Assembly (NCBI GenBank): GCA_021621525.1
Contig: JAJVUU010000080.1
Location: forward strand, 1 to 7,179
DNA length: 7,179 nucleotides
Origin: Caryophanales bacterium
GTDB lineage: Bacteria > Bacillota_I > Bacilli_A > RFN20 > CAG-288
Reading direction: 5' to 3'
This document shows positions 1 to 6,086 of this stretch, piece by piece. Numbering within the stretch: the stretch's first letter is position 1; every line of letters begins with the position of its first letter. The notes beneath the pieces were generated by a model. It was not told the origin of the DNA. It saw only the letters and a program-made list of their open reading frames with translations, and ran no database searches. The position numbers and the translations under genes are program-made.

Positions 1-19
1 CAAAATAGGATCTACCCGA

Positions 20-778
20 CTATTTATTTATGATATTGATTCCCTTCTTTTTATAGGAATCGATGACTTCATCCGAAGCATTGGTATAGATGGCATCATA
101 GAAGCCAAGATCCCTGACCCGATAGGGGAGAGAAAGACTGAATTTGTTCTTATCCACGACAAGAACCTTCTTATCGCTTCTCATCAGGGCTGCACTCTTG
201 ATCTGCATGGTTTCGATGGTCGGTTCATAGGTTCCGTCTTCGCGGATGGCAGCACAGCTTGAAAGCATCAGATCCATATGAAACCTGTCCAGCATCTCCG
301 TAGTCAGGGAACCATCGGTAGAATAGGAAGAATACTGAATGACACCACCTAAGAAGATGACCTTGACATCCTTACGGTTGGAGAGCTTGACGGCAAGCTG
401 AAGGCCGTTGGTGATGATGGTCTTATACTGGAAATTCATCCTTTCGGCAAGAGCGAGGCATGTGGAGGAATTGTCGATGAAGACCGTATTGAAGGATGGC
501 AGCCTGTCCAAGGCGATTTCAACGGCCTTCTGTTTGTCGGCCGTGTTCTTCTCGATACGGACAAAGATATTGACCTCATCGACATTGTCGACAAAGACGG
601 CACCTCCGTGGGTACGCTGGATGATGCCAAGCTTCTGCATCTCATTGAGATCTCTCCTGACCGTAGCCTGGGAAACATAGAGAACCTTGGCAAGCTCATC
701 GACCGTGGCCCTGCCATGTTCCTTGAGATAGTCTGAAATCATATCGAAGCGTTCACTGGTAAATAGATTGTCTGCCAT
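20..778 (-). CDS. DeoR/GlpR-family transcriptional regulator
   Basis: A 252-residue cytosolic DNA-binding repressor of the DeoR type. These proteins sense a phosphorylated sugar or related metabolite and usually repress a carbohydrate operon. Residues 7-60 form the winged helix-turn-helix: VDELAKVLYVSQATVRRDL (26-44) contains the recognition helix, followed by the family signature ending in RTHGGA (55-60). Residues about 76-235 are the DeoRC sensor domain, an isomerase-like fold, with the phosphosugar-loop stretch FIDNSSTCLA (100-109), TNG (123-125), LGG (143-145) and the late motif KKVLVVDKNKF (203-213). The length is normal for the family. The ATG at 778 has an AAGAGG site (787-792) eight bases upstream and lies where the family normally starts. 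The gene is divergent from the LOG gene. Its ligand and targets cannot be read here; a regulated operon may lie beyond the left edge. The family call is firm, the specificity unknown. Confidence 0.95.
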   Translation of the reverse strand: MADNLFTSERFDMISDYLKEHGRATVDELAKVLYVSQATVRRDLNEMQKLGIIQRTHGGAVFVDNVDEVNIFVRIEKNTADKQKAVEIALDRLPSFNTVFIDNSSTCLALAERMNFQYKTIITNGLQLAVKLSNRKDVKVIFLGGVIQYSSYSTDGSLTTEMLDRFHMDLMLSSCAAIREDGTYEPTIETMQIKSAALMRSDKKVLVVDKNKFSLSLPYRVRDLGFYDAIYTNASDEVIDSYKKKGINIINK

Positions 779-798
779 AAGCGATACCTCTTTTCTTC

Positions 799-827
799 AT
801 TATGCAAACATGTGATTGATTTTGCAA
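799..827 (-). promoter_or_regulatory. Candidate promoter of the DeoR-family gene
   Basis: On the minus strand, TTGCAA (822-827, 4 of 6 matches to the -35 consensus) is followed after 17 bases by CATAAT (799-804, 5 of 6 matches to the -10 consensus). Transcription would begin near 792, which puts the ribosome-binding site almost at the 5' end of the message. That short leader is a mild argument for another start further upstream. No better promoter was seen between 830 and 960. Confidence 0.5.
803..826. promoter_or_regulatory. Inverted repeat, candidate DeoR autoregulatory operator
   Basis: TGCAAA (803-808) and TTTGCA (821-826) form a perfect 6-bp inverted repeat separated by 12 bases. The repeat spans most of the predicted -35 to -10 interval of the regulator gene, so a bound protein would block RNA polymerase. 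DeoR-family repressors commonly bind repeats in or near their own promoters. The geometry is visible in the sequence; assigning it to this regulator is inference. Confidence 0.4.
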
Positions 828-958
828 GTTTATTTTCATTTATGATTTCTGACTCACCATAGGCATCATCAATCAGAGGCATTCAAACAAAAACCGAAAA
901 GGATCATCAGAAACCCAAACCGGTTGAATATTTCCCTACCTTTTCGTCTTCCTTCCTT

Positions 959-964
959 TATAAT
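959..964 (+). promoter_or_regulatory. Candidate -10 box of the LOG-family gene
   Basis: A perfect TATAAT lies 23 bases before the ATG at 988, giving a predicted start near 971 and a leader of about 17 bases that holds the AGAGGA ribosome-binding site (974-979). No convincing -35 hexamer is found at 16-18 bases; TTGAAT at 924-929 is too far away. The promoter may therefore be weak or need an activator. Confidence 0.5.
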
Positions 965-987
965 GATAGGAACAGAGGATTCAACAC

Positions 988-1518
988 ATGAAGATAGCAG
1001 TATTTCTCGGCGCCAATTACGGAAGTGATGACAACATCATCGAAGAGACCAGGAAACTCGGAACCTGGATTGGAAAGAACCATCATACCCTGGTCTATGG
1101 CGGAAGCAAGACCGGACTGATGAATGTCCTTGCCGAGTCTACCAAGATGGCAGGAGGAAAGGTCATCGGCGTAGAAGCAAGAATCTTCTATGAAGAAGGC
1201 AAAGGTCTGGAGACCTGCGACGAATTCTATGTCGAGGAAACGATGGCTGAAAGAAAGAAGAGGATCATGGATACCGCCAATGCCTTCGTCGCCCTTCCAG
1301 GAGGAACGGGAACACTGGACGAAATCAGTGAAATCATGGTCTTGGACAAGCTCGAGAAGGCCCATAGGACCATCATCCTTCTCAACATCGACGGATTCTA
1401 TGACGATCTCATGCATCAGCTGGACAAGATGGTCAGCTTCGGCTATCTGCGAGAGGAAGATCGCAACCTGATACACTTTGCCAACAGCGTCGATGACGCA
1501 GCCTATTTCCTAAGATGA
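988..1518 (+). CDS. LOG-family protein (TIGR00730 type), putative nucleoside 5'-monophosphate phosphoribohydrolase
   Basis: A 176-residue single-domain Rossmann-like protein of the LOG ("Lonely guy") family. Characterised members hydrolyse the N-glycosidic bond of AMP or cytokinin riboside monophosphates, releasing the free base and ribose 5-phosphate. Seen here: N-terminal strand MKIAVFLGA (1-9), phosphate-binding loop YGGSKTGLMN (37-46), the catalytic Arg region AERK (87-90, Arg89), and the family signature PGGTGTLDE (104-112) with catalytic Glu112. The classic YGGG is YGGS here, and the usual N-terminal CGS-type loop is replaced by LGANYGS, so it is a variant member. Length is at the short end of normal. 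The ATG at 988 has an AGAGGA site eight bases upstream and starts directly at the first strand. It is the only rightward gene, alone between a divergent regulator and a convergent gene. Older databases often mislabel such proteins lysine decarboxylase; no decarboxylase feature is present. Confidence 0.93.
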   Translation: MKIAVFLGANYGSDDNIIEETRKLGTWIGKNHHTLVYGGSKTGLMNVLAESTKMAGGKVIGVEARIFYEEGKGLETCDEFYVEETMAERKKRIMDTANAFVALPGGTGTLDEISEIMVLDKLEKAHRTIILLNIDGFYDDLMHQLDKMVSFGYLREEDRNLIHFANSVDDAAYFLR

Positions 1519-1524
1519 GCAAAT

Positions 1525-1557
1525 AAAATCCCGGCATTCGACTCGTGCCGGGATTTT
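1525..1557. terminator. Bidirectional intrinsic terminator between convergent genes
   Basis: A perfect 12-bp stem pairs 1525-1536 (AAAATCCCGGCA) with 1546-1557, with a 9-base loop (1537-1545). The GC core is flanked by A runs on the left and T runs on the right, so RNA from either strand ends the hairpin in a U-rich tail. It begins seven bases after the LOG stop codon and ends eight bases before the stop of the convergent 148-residue gene, so it can serve both. Confidence 0.9.
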
Positions 1558-1564
1558 GATTTGT

Positions 1565-2011
1565 TCAGAAGAAGATGACCGTCTCTGTGGGAAAGGCATT
1601 GAAGATCTTTTTCTTCTGGATGCATTTGACAAGAAGCTTCAATTTATTTTCGCCTTGATCGAGGAAGATATAGTAGAACTTTTCCAAAGGGCGGTAGATA
1701 ACGACAAGATGGCCGTTGGTCAAAGGTCTCTTGGCATCGTCAAGCGTGGTGAATTCCACCGTATCGACATCATATTCCTGTTTGTTTTTCAGAGCCATGT
1801 GCCTGGCATCATCCAGACTGATATCATATTGCTTCTTCAGCTCAAGTCCAAGCATGGTATCGGAATAGGTGACCTTATCCGTTATCTGATATGCACCCTC
1901 CGGTTTGAAAGGAGAAGAGAATTTATCACACTTCTTCCATAGATAACTGACGACATCTTCACAGGACAACAGATTCGTCTTTGTTATATAAAGATCATCA
2001 TTTTCGGACAT
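1565..2011 (-). CDS. Hypothetical protein, 148 residues, family not recognised
   Basis: I do not recognise this protein. The start is placed at the ATG at 2011 because AAGGGGG stands just upstream and a promoter ends near 2030. The frame is open back to 2161, but that extension runs through the promoter and the groEL terminator and its conceptual translation looks unlike coding sequence. The protein has no signal peptide or membrane segment and looks soluble. An acidic, polar N-terminus is followed by a region rich in charged residues, then a beta-prone section with GHLVVIYRPLEKFYYIFLDQ (around residues 99-118) and a lysine-rich stretch KCIQKKK (around 129-135). It ends in the hydrophobic ETVIFF. 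Its own promoter and a shared terminator suggest a one-gene unit. Codon choice does not obviously differ from its neighbours. That it is a real gene is well supported; its function is unknown. Confidence 0.8.
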   Translation of the reverse strand: MSENDDLYITKTNLLSCEDVVSYLWKKCDKFSSPFKPEGAYQITDKVTYSDTMLGLELKKQYDISLDDARHMALKNKQEYDVDTVEFTTLDDAKRPLTNGHLVVIYRPLEKFYYIFLDQGENKLKLLVKCIQKKKIFNAFPTETVIFF

Positions 2012-2036
2012 GGTCTCATCCCCCTTGGCAAGTTCA

Positions 2037-2065
2037 ATTATATAACTTTGTTTTTTCGTTGAAAA
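2037..2065 (-). promoter_or_regulatory. Promoter of the 148-residue hypothetical gene
   Basis: On the minus strand, TTTTCA (2060-2065, 4 of 6 matches to -35) and a perfect TATAAT (2037-2042) are separated by exactly 17 bases. The predicted start is near 2030, giving a leader of about 19 bases that holds the AAGGGGG ribosome-binding site. The A/T-rich run upstream (about 2066-2110) could act as an UP element. Confidence 0.7.
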
Positions 2066-2144
2066 GAAATAAACAACATTTGAACAACAAAAAAGGCATT
2101 TTTTCACAAGAATCCATGCTCGATTCAACAATATCAGGCAACAC

Positions 2145-2173
2145 AAAAACCCCCACGGCAATCGTCGCGAGGG
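2145..2173 (-). terminator. Intrinsic terminator of the groES-groEL operon
   Basis: Read on the minus strand, 2173-2166 pairs with 2157-2150 in an 8-bp GC-rich stem that includes two G-U pairs. The loop is 8 bases, and five T residues follow (2149-2145). It starts about 27 bases after the groEL stop codon, and no other gene intervenes. The plus strand lacks a comparable T tail, so it works leftward only. Confidence 0.8.
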
Positions 2174-2200
2174 TCAGTCTTCTTATGATTCAGATTGGAT

Positions 2201-3826
2201 TTAGTAATCCATTCCGCCCATGCCACCGGCCGGAGCAGCAGGAGTCTCCTTCTTCGGGAGTTCCGTGACGACAGCTTCAGTCGTGATGAACAAAGCGGAG
2301 ATGGAAGCAGCATTGAGGACGGCAGAACGGGTGACCTTGGTAGGATCGATGATGCCTTTTTCCATCATGTCGACCCATTCACCGGTCTTGGAATCAAAGC
2401 CGAGCTCATCTTTTCTGGCCTTGGATTCATCGATGACGTCATCGCCGTCAAAGCCGGCATTGACAGACATCTGATAAAGAGGAGCAATCAAAGAATTGAG
2501 AACGACATCGATACCCTTCTGGACATCAGGATTCTTATCCTTGAGGTTGCCCTTGAGATCCTTATAGACCTTCATCAGAGCGATACCGCCACCTTCGACG
2601 ACACCTTCTTCGACAGCAGCAGCCGTAGCATTGATGGCATCTTCAAGTCTGAGCTTCTTATCCTTCATCTCGGTTTCGGTCGTGGCACCGACACGGATGA
2701 CGGCAACACCGGCAGAGAGCTTGGCAACTCTCTTCTGGAGATTCTTCTTGTCATAATCGGACTTGGCTTCTTCGATCTGGCCACGGAGTTCGCTAACTCT
2801 GTTGGCAACAGATTCCGGATCGCCGGCACCATCGACGATGGTGGTATTGTCCTTGGTGACCTTGACCTTCTTGGCAGAACCGAGGTCATTGACGGTGATG
2901 TCCTTCAACTGCATGGAAAGATCCTTGGAGAAGAAGTTGGCACCGGTCATGATGGCGATATCCTGAAGGATGTTCTTCTGGTTATCACCGAATTCAGGAG
3001 CCTTGACGGCAACGACATTGAAGGTTCCACGGAGCTTGTTGACGATCAAAGTGGAAGCGACATCATTGTCGACATCATCGGCGATGATGAGCAAAGGACG
3101 ATGGGCTTCAACGACAGACTGGAGCATCGGAAGGATGTCCTGGATGTTGCTGACCTTCTGATCCGTGACCATGACATAGGCATTCTCGAGTTCAGCGACC
3201 ATCTTCTCGGAATCCGTGACCATATAAGGAGAGATGTAGCCCTTGTCGAACTGCATACCCTGGACGACATCCAAAGTGGTATCGAATCCCTTTCCTTCTT
3301 CGACGGTGATGACACCGTCTCTGCCGACCTTATCCATGGCTTCGGCAATGGTATTGCCGATTTCGACATCACCGGCAGAAATACCGGCAACGGAAGCAAT
3401 ATCGGAAGAAGTAGAAATCTTCTTGGACTTCTTGAGCAACTCTTCGGAGACCTTCTTGGAAGCAAGGTCGATACCTGCTCTGACAAGAACCGGATTGGCA
3501 CCGGTATCGACGGCCTTGAAGCCGTTGTGAATCATGGCCTGAGCCAAGACGGTGGCAGTGGTCGTACCATCGCCGGCGATGTCGTTGGTCTTGTTGGCGA
3601 CTTCATAGACGAGCTTGGCACCGGCATTCTGTTCCTTGTCCTCAAGTTCGATCTCACGGGCGATGGAGACACCATCGTTGACGATCTTCGGAGATCCATA
3701 TCCGGAATCCAAGGCGACATTTCTGCCTTTTGGACCCAAAGTGAGTTTGACGGTGTCGGCTAAGATATCGACACCCTTGAGCATATTGTCTCTGGCTTCT
3801 TTGCCATATGTAACTTTCTTTGCCAT
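2201..3826 (-). CDS. groEL: Chaperonin GroEL (Hsp60, 60 kDa subunit)
   Basis: A 541-residue cytosolic group I chaperonin subunit. Fourteen copies form a double ring that, capped by GroES, folds client proteins with ATP. Full-length landmarks: TLGPKG (29-34) and GDGTTT (85-90) bind nucleotide; Asp51 and Asp396 match the E. coli ATPase residues Asp52 and Asp398; the apical domain includes KGYISPYM (195-202); the cpn60 signature is AAVEEGVVEGGG (403-414). The C-terminus is a short GGMGGMDY tail (534-541). Start ATG at 3826 follows a GGAGG site (3837-3841) with ten bases between. It lies 19 bases after groES and is co-transcribed with it. The normally very conserved apical segment after FGD reads NQKNILQDIAIMTGA (281-296 region) instead of the common RRKAMLEDIAILTGG, so it is a somewhat divergent GroEL, though all catalytic residues are intact. 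Confidence 0.99.
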   Translation of the reverse strand: MAKKVTYGKEARDNMLKGVDILADTVKLTLGPKGRNVALDSGYGSPKIVNDGVSIAREIELEDKEQNAGAKLVYEVANKTNDIAGDGTTTATVLAQAMIHNGFKAVDTGANPVLVRAGIDLASKKVSEELLKKSKKISTSSDIASVAGISAGDVEIGNTIAEAMDKVGRDGVITVEEGKGFDTTLDVVQGMQFDKGYISPYMVTDSEKMVAELENAYVMVTDQKVSNIQDILPMLQSVVEAHRPLLIIADDVDNDVASTLIVNKLRGTFNVVAVKAPEFGDNQKNILQDIAIMTGANFFSKDLSMQLKDITVNDLGSAKKVKVTKDNTTIVDGAGDPESVANRVSELRGQIEEAKSDYDKKNLQKRVAKLSAGVAVIRVGATTETEMKDKKLRLEDAINATAAAVEEGVVEGGGIALMKVYKDLKGNLKDKNPDVQKGIDVVLNSLIAPLYQMSVNAGFDGDDVIDESKARKDELGFDSKTGEWVDMMEKGIIDPTKVTRSAVLNAASISALFITTEAVVTELPKKETPAAPAGGMGGMDY

Positions 3827-3845
3827 AATGTGTTATCCTCCGATA

Positions 3846-4127
3846 TTATTCGACGACAGCGATGATGTCGCTGTCCTTGATCAGCATGACCTTCTTGCCT
3901 TTGTCTTCGAAATCGGTCGTGGAATATTTCTTGTAGATGACCTTTTCTCCGACTTTGACTTCTACCTTGATCTCATGTCCGTCCTTATCTGTATATCCAG
4001 GGCCGACAGCAATGACATTGGCGACTGCGGATTCATTATCCTTGGCAGTTGCAATGATGATGGAACCGACTTTCTTTTCTTCCGGCAGCTTTTCCAAAAC
4101 GACATAATCTCTTAAAGGTTTAATCAT
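3846..4127 (-). CDS. groES: Co-chaperonin GroES (Hsp10)
   Basis: A 93-residue co-chaperonin. Seven copies form the lid that closes the GroEL chamber and sets the timing of ATP-driven folding. The N-terminal strand reads IKPLRDYVVLEKL (2-14). The region around residues 17-29 (EKKVGSIIIATAK) is the mobile loop, whose hydrophobic GSIII contacts the GroEL apical domain. VIAVGPG (38-44) is the conserved core, followed by VKVGEKVIYKKYSTTDF (57-73 region) and the C-terminal IIAVVE. The length is typical. The ATG at 4127 follows GGAGG (4137-4141) with nine bases between and starts at the conserved MIKPL. An upstream in-frame start at 4172 would add 15 residues unlike any GroES and lies at the promoter. 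First gene of the groES-groEL operon, probably repressed by HrcA. Confidence 0.98.
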   Translation of the reverse strand: MIKPLRDYVVLEKLPEEKKVGSIIIATAKDNESAVANVIAVGPGYTDKDGHEIKVEVKVGEKVIYKKYSTTDFEDKGKKVMLIKDSDIIAVVE

Positions 4128-4172
4128 TTCTATTGACCTCCATGAATCTCTTTTCATCTGCGACTGATTCAT

Positions 4173-4200
4173 ATTATAGGCAAGAAATTAGCAATTGCAA
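4173..4200 (-). promoter_or_regulatory. groES-groEL promoter
   Basis: On the minus strand, TTGCAA (4195-4200, 4 of 6 matches to -35) is followed after 16 bases by a perfect TATAAT (4173-4178). The predicted start is near 4166, giving a leader of about 38 bases. The -35 box lies inside the CIRCE-like operator, so HrcA binding would directly compete with RNA polymerase. Confidence 0.75.
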
Positions 4201-4214
4201 GGGTAAAGTGCTAA
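4188..4214. promoter_or_regulatory. CIRCE-like operator (HrcA-binding heat-shock element)
   Basis: The CIRCE consensus is TTAGCACTC, nine spacer bases, GAGTGCTAA. Here the left arm is TTAGCAATT (4188-4196, 7 of 9 matches), the spacer is exactly nine bases (4197-4205), and the right arm is AAGTGCTAA (4206-4214, 8 of 9). The arms pair with each other at 8 of 9 positions. Its place at the groES promoter is where CIRCE is expected. The hrcA gene is not in the window. Confidence 0.85.
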
Positions 4215-4244
4215 ATTTTAGTTTATTTTATGTTTTTAACATCT

Positions 4245-4271
4245 AAAAAAGCCTATAACTAAGGTCTTTTT
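4245..4271 (-). terminator. Probable intrinsic terminator of the three-gene cluster
   Basis: On the minus strand, after the reductase stop, AAAAAG-A-CCT pairs with AGG-C-TTTTTT across a seven-base loop. The stem is interrupted by one A/C mismatch and ends in a run of six T residues. It is weaker than the other two terminators in the window because its GC core is only two or three pairs. It separates the reductase from the groES promoter. Confidence 0.5.
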
Positions 4272-4301
4272 CAAATATAAATTAAATTTAAAATTCTATT
4301 T

Positions 4302-5060
4302 TCAATGCCTGATTTCAGCCTGTTTGTCCAGGAATTTCGACATCCATATACGAGGTATGACATGTGAGAAGACGTGGGCAAGCTTCATCTTTGTTCCATA
4401 GACGATTTCAAAATGTCCACCCAGCATCTTTTTTATAGCATATACGGCAAGTTTATCTGCGGAATAGGTATGGAAGAAGAATTTTGCATTCGCCCTTTCT
4501 TCAAATCCCGTCCTGACAGGTCCGGGAAGAAGACAGGAAAGAACAACCTTGGACTTCTTGTCTCTGAGTTCCCTGTAATATCCGTGACAAAGAGAATAGA
4601 CAAAGGATTTGCTCGCATAATAGACGTTCATGTAACCGGCGACGCCAAAGGCTGCCGCCGATGCCACGGCAAGAACATGCCCGCTTCCTTTCTTTTCGAA
4701 CCGGAGCAAAAAGCTTTTGATCAGAATCAGGGAGGCAATGTCATTGAGCTTCACCATATTGACTTCCTTTTCCAAAGAAGTGTCTTCCATCCTCCCGATG
4801 TCACCGAATCCGGCATTGTTGGCAAAGATGGTGATGTCATCCCGGTCTTTCGTATCCTCTAGCAGACGAAAGCACTCCTCTTCCTTGGAAAGGTCGTAGG
4901 AATGATACTCAACCTTCGTTCCTTCCTTGCATCTCGTTTTAATCTCATCCAGGCCGTTTTCTTTCCTGGAAACCAGAAAAAGATCATAGCCCAAATCAGA
5001 CAAGGCGATAGCAAGTTCCTTGCCGATGCCGCTTGTCCCACCTGTGATAAGCGCCGTCAT
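4302..5060 (-). CDS. Short-chain dehydrogenase/reductase (classical SDR), probably NADP(H)-dependent
   Basis: A 252-residue cytosolic oxidoreductase of the classical SDR family, which reduces a carbonyl or oxidises an alcohol. Seen here: cofactor loop TGGTSGIG (6-13), NNAG (81-84), candidate catalytic Asn106, and the catalytic set Ser134, Tyr147 and Lys151 (YYASK) with the exact S-x12-Y-x3-K spacing, then LLPGPVRTG (177-185). Arg32-Lys33 just after the second strand (LVSRK) favour NADP(H) over NAD(H). The C-terminal part (about 195-252) is basic and aromatic-rich, with HVIPRIWMSKFL, as in the YqjQ/DltE-like subgroup; this comparison is from memory. The start at 5060 is ten bases after the epimerase stop. 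An AGGAAG site overlaps the end of that gene with a rather long 13-base spacing, so translation may be coupled. Substrate unknown. Confidence 0.95.
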   Translation of the reverse strand: MTALITGGTSGIGKELAIALSDLGYDLFLVSRKENGLDEIKTRCKEGTKVEYHSYDLSKEEECFRLLEDTKDRDDITIFANNAGFGDIGRMEDTSLEKEVNMVKLNDIASLILIKSFLLRFEKKGSGHVLAVASAAAFGVAGYMNVYYASKSFVYSLCHGYYRELRDKKSKVVLSCLLPGPVRTGFEERANAKFFFHTYSADKLAVYAIKKMLGGHFEIVYGTKMKLAHVFSHVIPRIWMSKFLDKQAEIRH

Positions 5061-5070
5061 TTTTGATAAA

Positions 5071-6048
5071 TCACTTCCTGTTCACACGATAGGTGATGAA
5101 GTGGGAGTAAGGCGTATTTGCCTTGAGGATGAAATGGTCGAGGATGAACTGCTGAGGTTCGATGGCAATGCCCCTGCGTCTATGATGGATCAGGTTCGGA
5201 TTGTTGACGAAATCGACAGGAACCAGGGTGGAATCGACATAGAAGTTGCAGGCATCGAAGTCCGTAAAGCATTCGACGCTGCATCTGTCGTTGGAAAGAA
5301 CCACCTGAGGTTCCTGAATCTGGACCATGTCAAACAAATAGGAGTGGTCCAGAGTTTGGATATCCGGAAGTGCCTTCTCGATGGCATCAAGCTTGTCCTT
5401 CAAAAGACTCGGCTTGGTAAAGTCCAGATAATCAGGAACATCACTGACATCACTGATCAGTTTGGAGCCTGGACGGAAAGTACCATATCTGCCTGCCTTG
5501 ACAAGAAGCGTAGAATCATCGACGCTATCTCTTCCGGAAAGGTTCCAATACATATGGTTGGACAAGGAAATCAAAGTATCCTTGTCGGATATGGCATCAT
5601 ATCGGATGGCAAGGATGTTCAGATCCTTGTTCAGGCTATAGGTGACATTGACCTTCAGGTTCCCCGGGAATCCGCAATCACCATCCGGGCTCAGCAGAGA
5701 GAAGCGGACGCTGACGTTCTCGTCATCCTCTTCCATGGTCGCCTCATAATTGCGGAAGATCATGCTTTTCTCATATCCGCCATGAAGGCACATGCCAGGT
5801 TCGAACTCCTCCAATGAATATGGAACGCCGTTGATTTCTCCCTTGGAAGGAATTCTTCCGATGAACCTGGAAACGGTCTTACCAAAAAGCTGAGGAGACG
5901 TCAGGTATGTCTGCTCATCTTTGAGTTGAAGAATCAAAGGTCTGTCGTCAAGAGTCAGTGACCTGACGCCTGCGCCAAGGGTCGAAAACACACCCTTCAG
6001 TCCCTTATGATTGTCTAGCAGGATATATCCTGATTCAAGATGATTCAT
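5071..6048 (-). CDS. Aldose 1-epimerase (galactose mutarotase)-family protein
   Basis: A 325-residue beta-sandwich protein of the galactose mutarotase family, which interconverts alpha and beta anomers of free sugars in the cytosol. Residues matching the catalytic set of characterised GalM are present: His89 (in LHGG, 88-91), His165 (SNHMYWNL, 163-170), Asp234 (LDHSYLF, 233-239) and the general-base Glu297 (IAIEPQ, 294-299). SPDGDCGFPGNL (120-131) is also typical. Differences from classical GalM: the GRYANRI motif reads SRFIGRI (60-66, Asn to Gly), LHGG is not followed by the usual GF, and Glu297 sits in EPQ rather than ETQ. All suggest a divergent branch with uncertain sugar preference, so no gene symbol is given. 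The ATG at 6048 follows AGGAGG (6055-6060) by six bases. It is the middle gene of the cluster; no Leloir-pathway gene (galK, galT, galE) is adjacent. Confidence 0.9.
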   Translation of the reverse strand: MNHLESGYILLDNHKGLKGVFSTLGAGVRSLTLDDRPLILQLKDEQTYLTSPQLFGKTVSRFIGRIPSKGEINGVPYSLEEFEPGMCLHGGYEKSMIFRNYEATMEEDDENVSVRFSLLSPDGDCGFPGNLKVNVTYSLNKDLNILAIRYDAISDKDTLISLSNHMYWNLSGRDSVDDSTLLVKAGRYGTFRPGSKLISDVSDVPDYLDFTKPSLLKDKLDAIEKALPDIQTLDHSYLFDMVQIQEPQVVLSNDRCSVECFTDFDACNFYVDSTLVPVDFVNNPNLIHHRRRGIAIEPQQFILDHFILKANTPYSHFITYRVNRK

Positions 6049-6086
6049 ACCAAGCCTCCTCAGCTTTGTTTTTCGATGGTTTTTCT

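Noticed and set aside
1..32. Possible terminator just after the DeoR-family gene
   Set aside because: On the minus strand only a few broken A-T and G-C pairs precede a short TATTTTG tail, and the sequence stops at the window edge. It is not enough to call.
988..1518. Annotation of the LOG-family protein as lysine decarboxylase
   Set aside because: This is a historical misnomer for proteins with the PGGxGTxxE motif. No pyridoxal-phosphate lysine or decarboxylase fold is visible, and the length is far too short.
2089..2104. A6-GGCA-T6 inverted repeat as a terminator or regulatory hairpin
   Set aside because: The stem is made only of A-T pairs around a four-base loop and would be unstable in RNA. 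It is more likely simple A/T-rich upstream DNA.
2012..2161. N-terminal extension of the 148-residue protein up to a TTG at 2161
   Set aside because: The extension would run through the promoter at 2037-2065 and into the groEL terminator. Its hydrophobic, cysteine-rich translation is unlike the rest, and the ATG at 2011 has a strong AAGGGGG site.
2195..3763. Long plus-strand open frame of 522 codons antisense to groEL
   Set aside because: It mirrors groEL in the opposite strand. Its translation is a repetitive Asp/Ile/Gly-rich string with no domain, and it lacks a ribosome-binding site or promoter. It is a by-product of groEL codon bias.
5020..5817. Plus-strand open frame of 265 codons antisense to the epimerase gene
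   Set aside because: The epimerase on the minus strand has all its family motifs in frame. The antisense frame has no recognisable domain and overlaps the start of the reductase gene.
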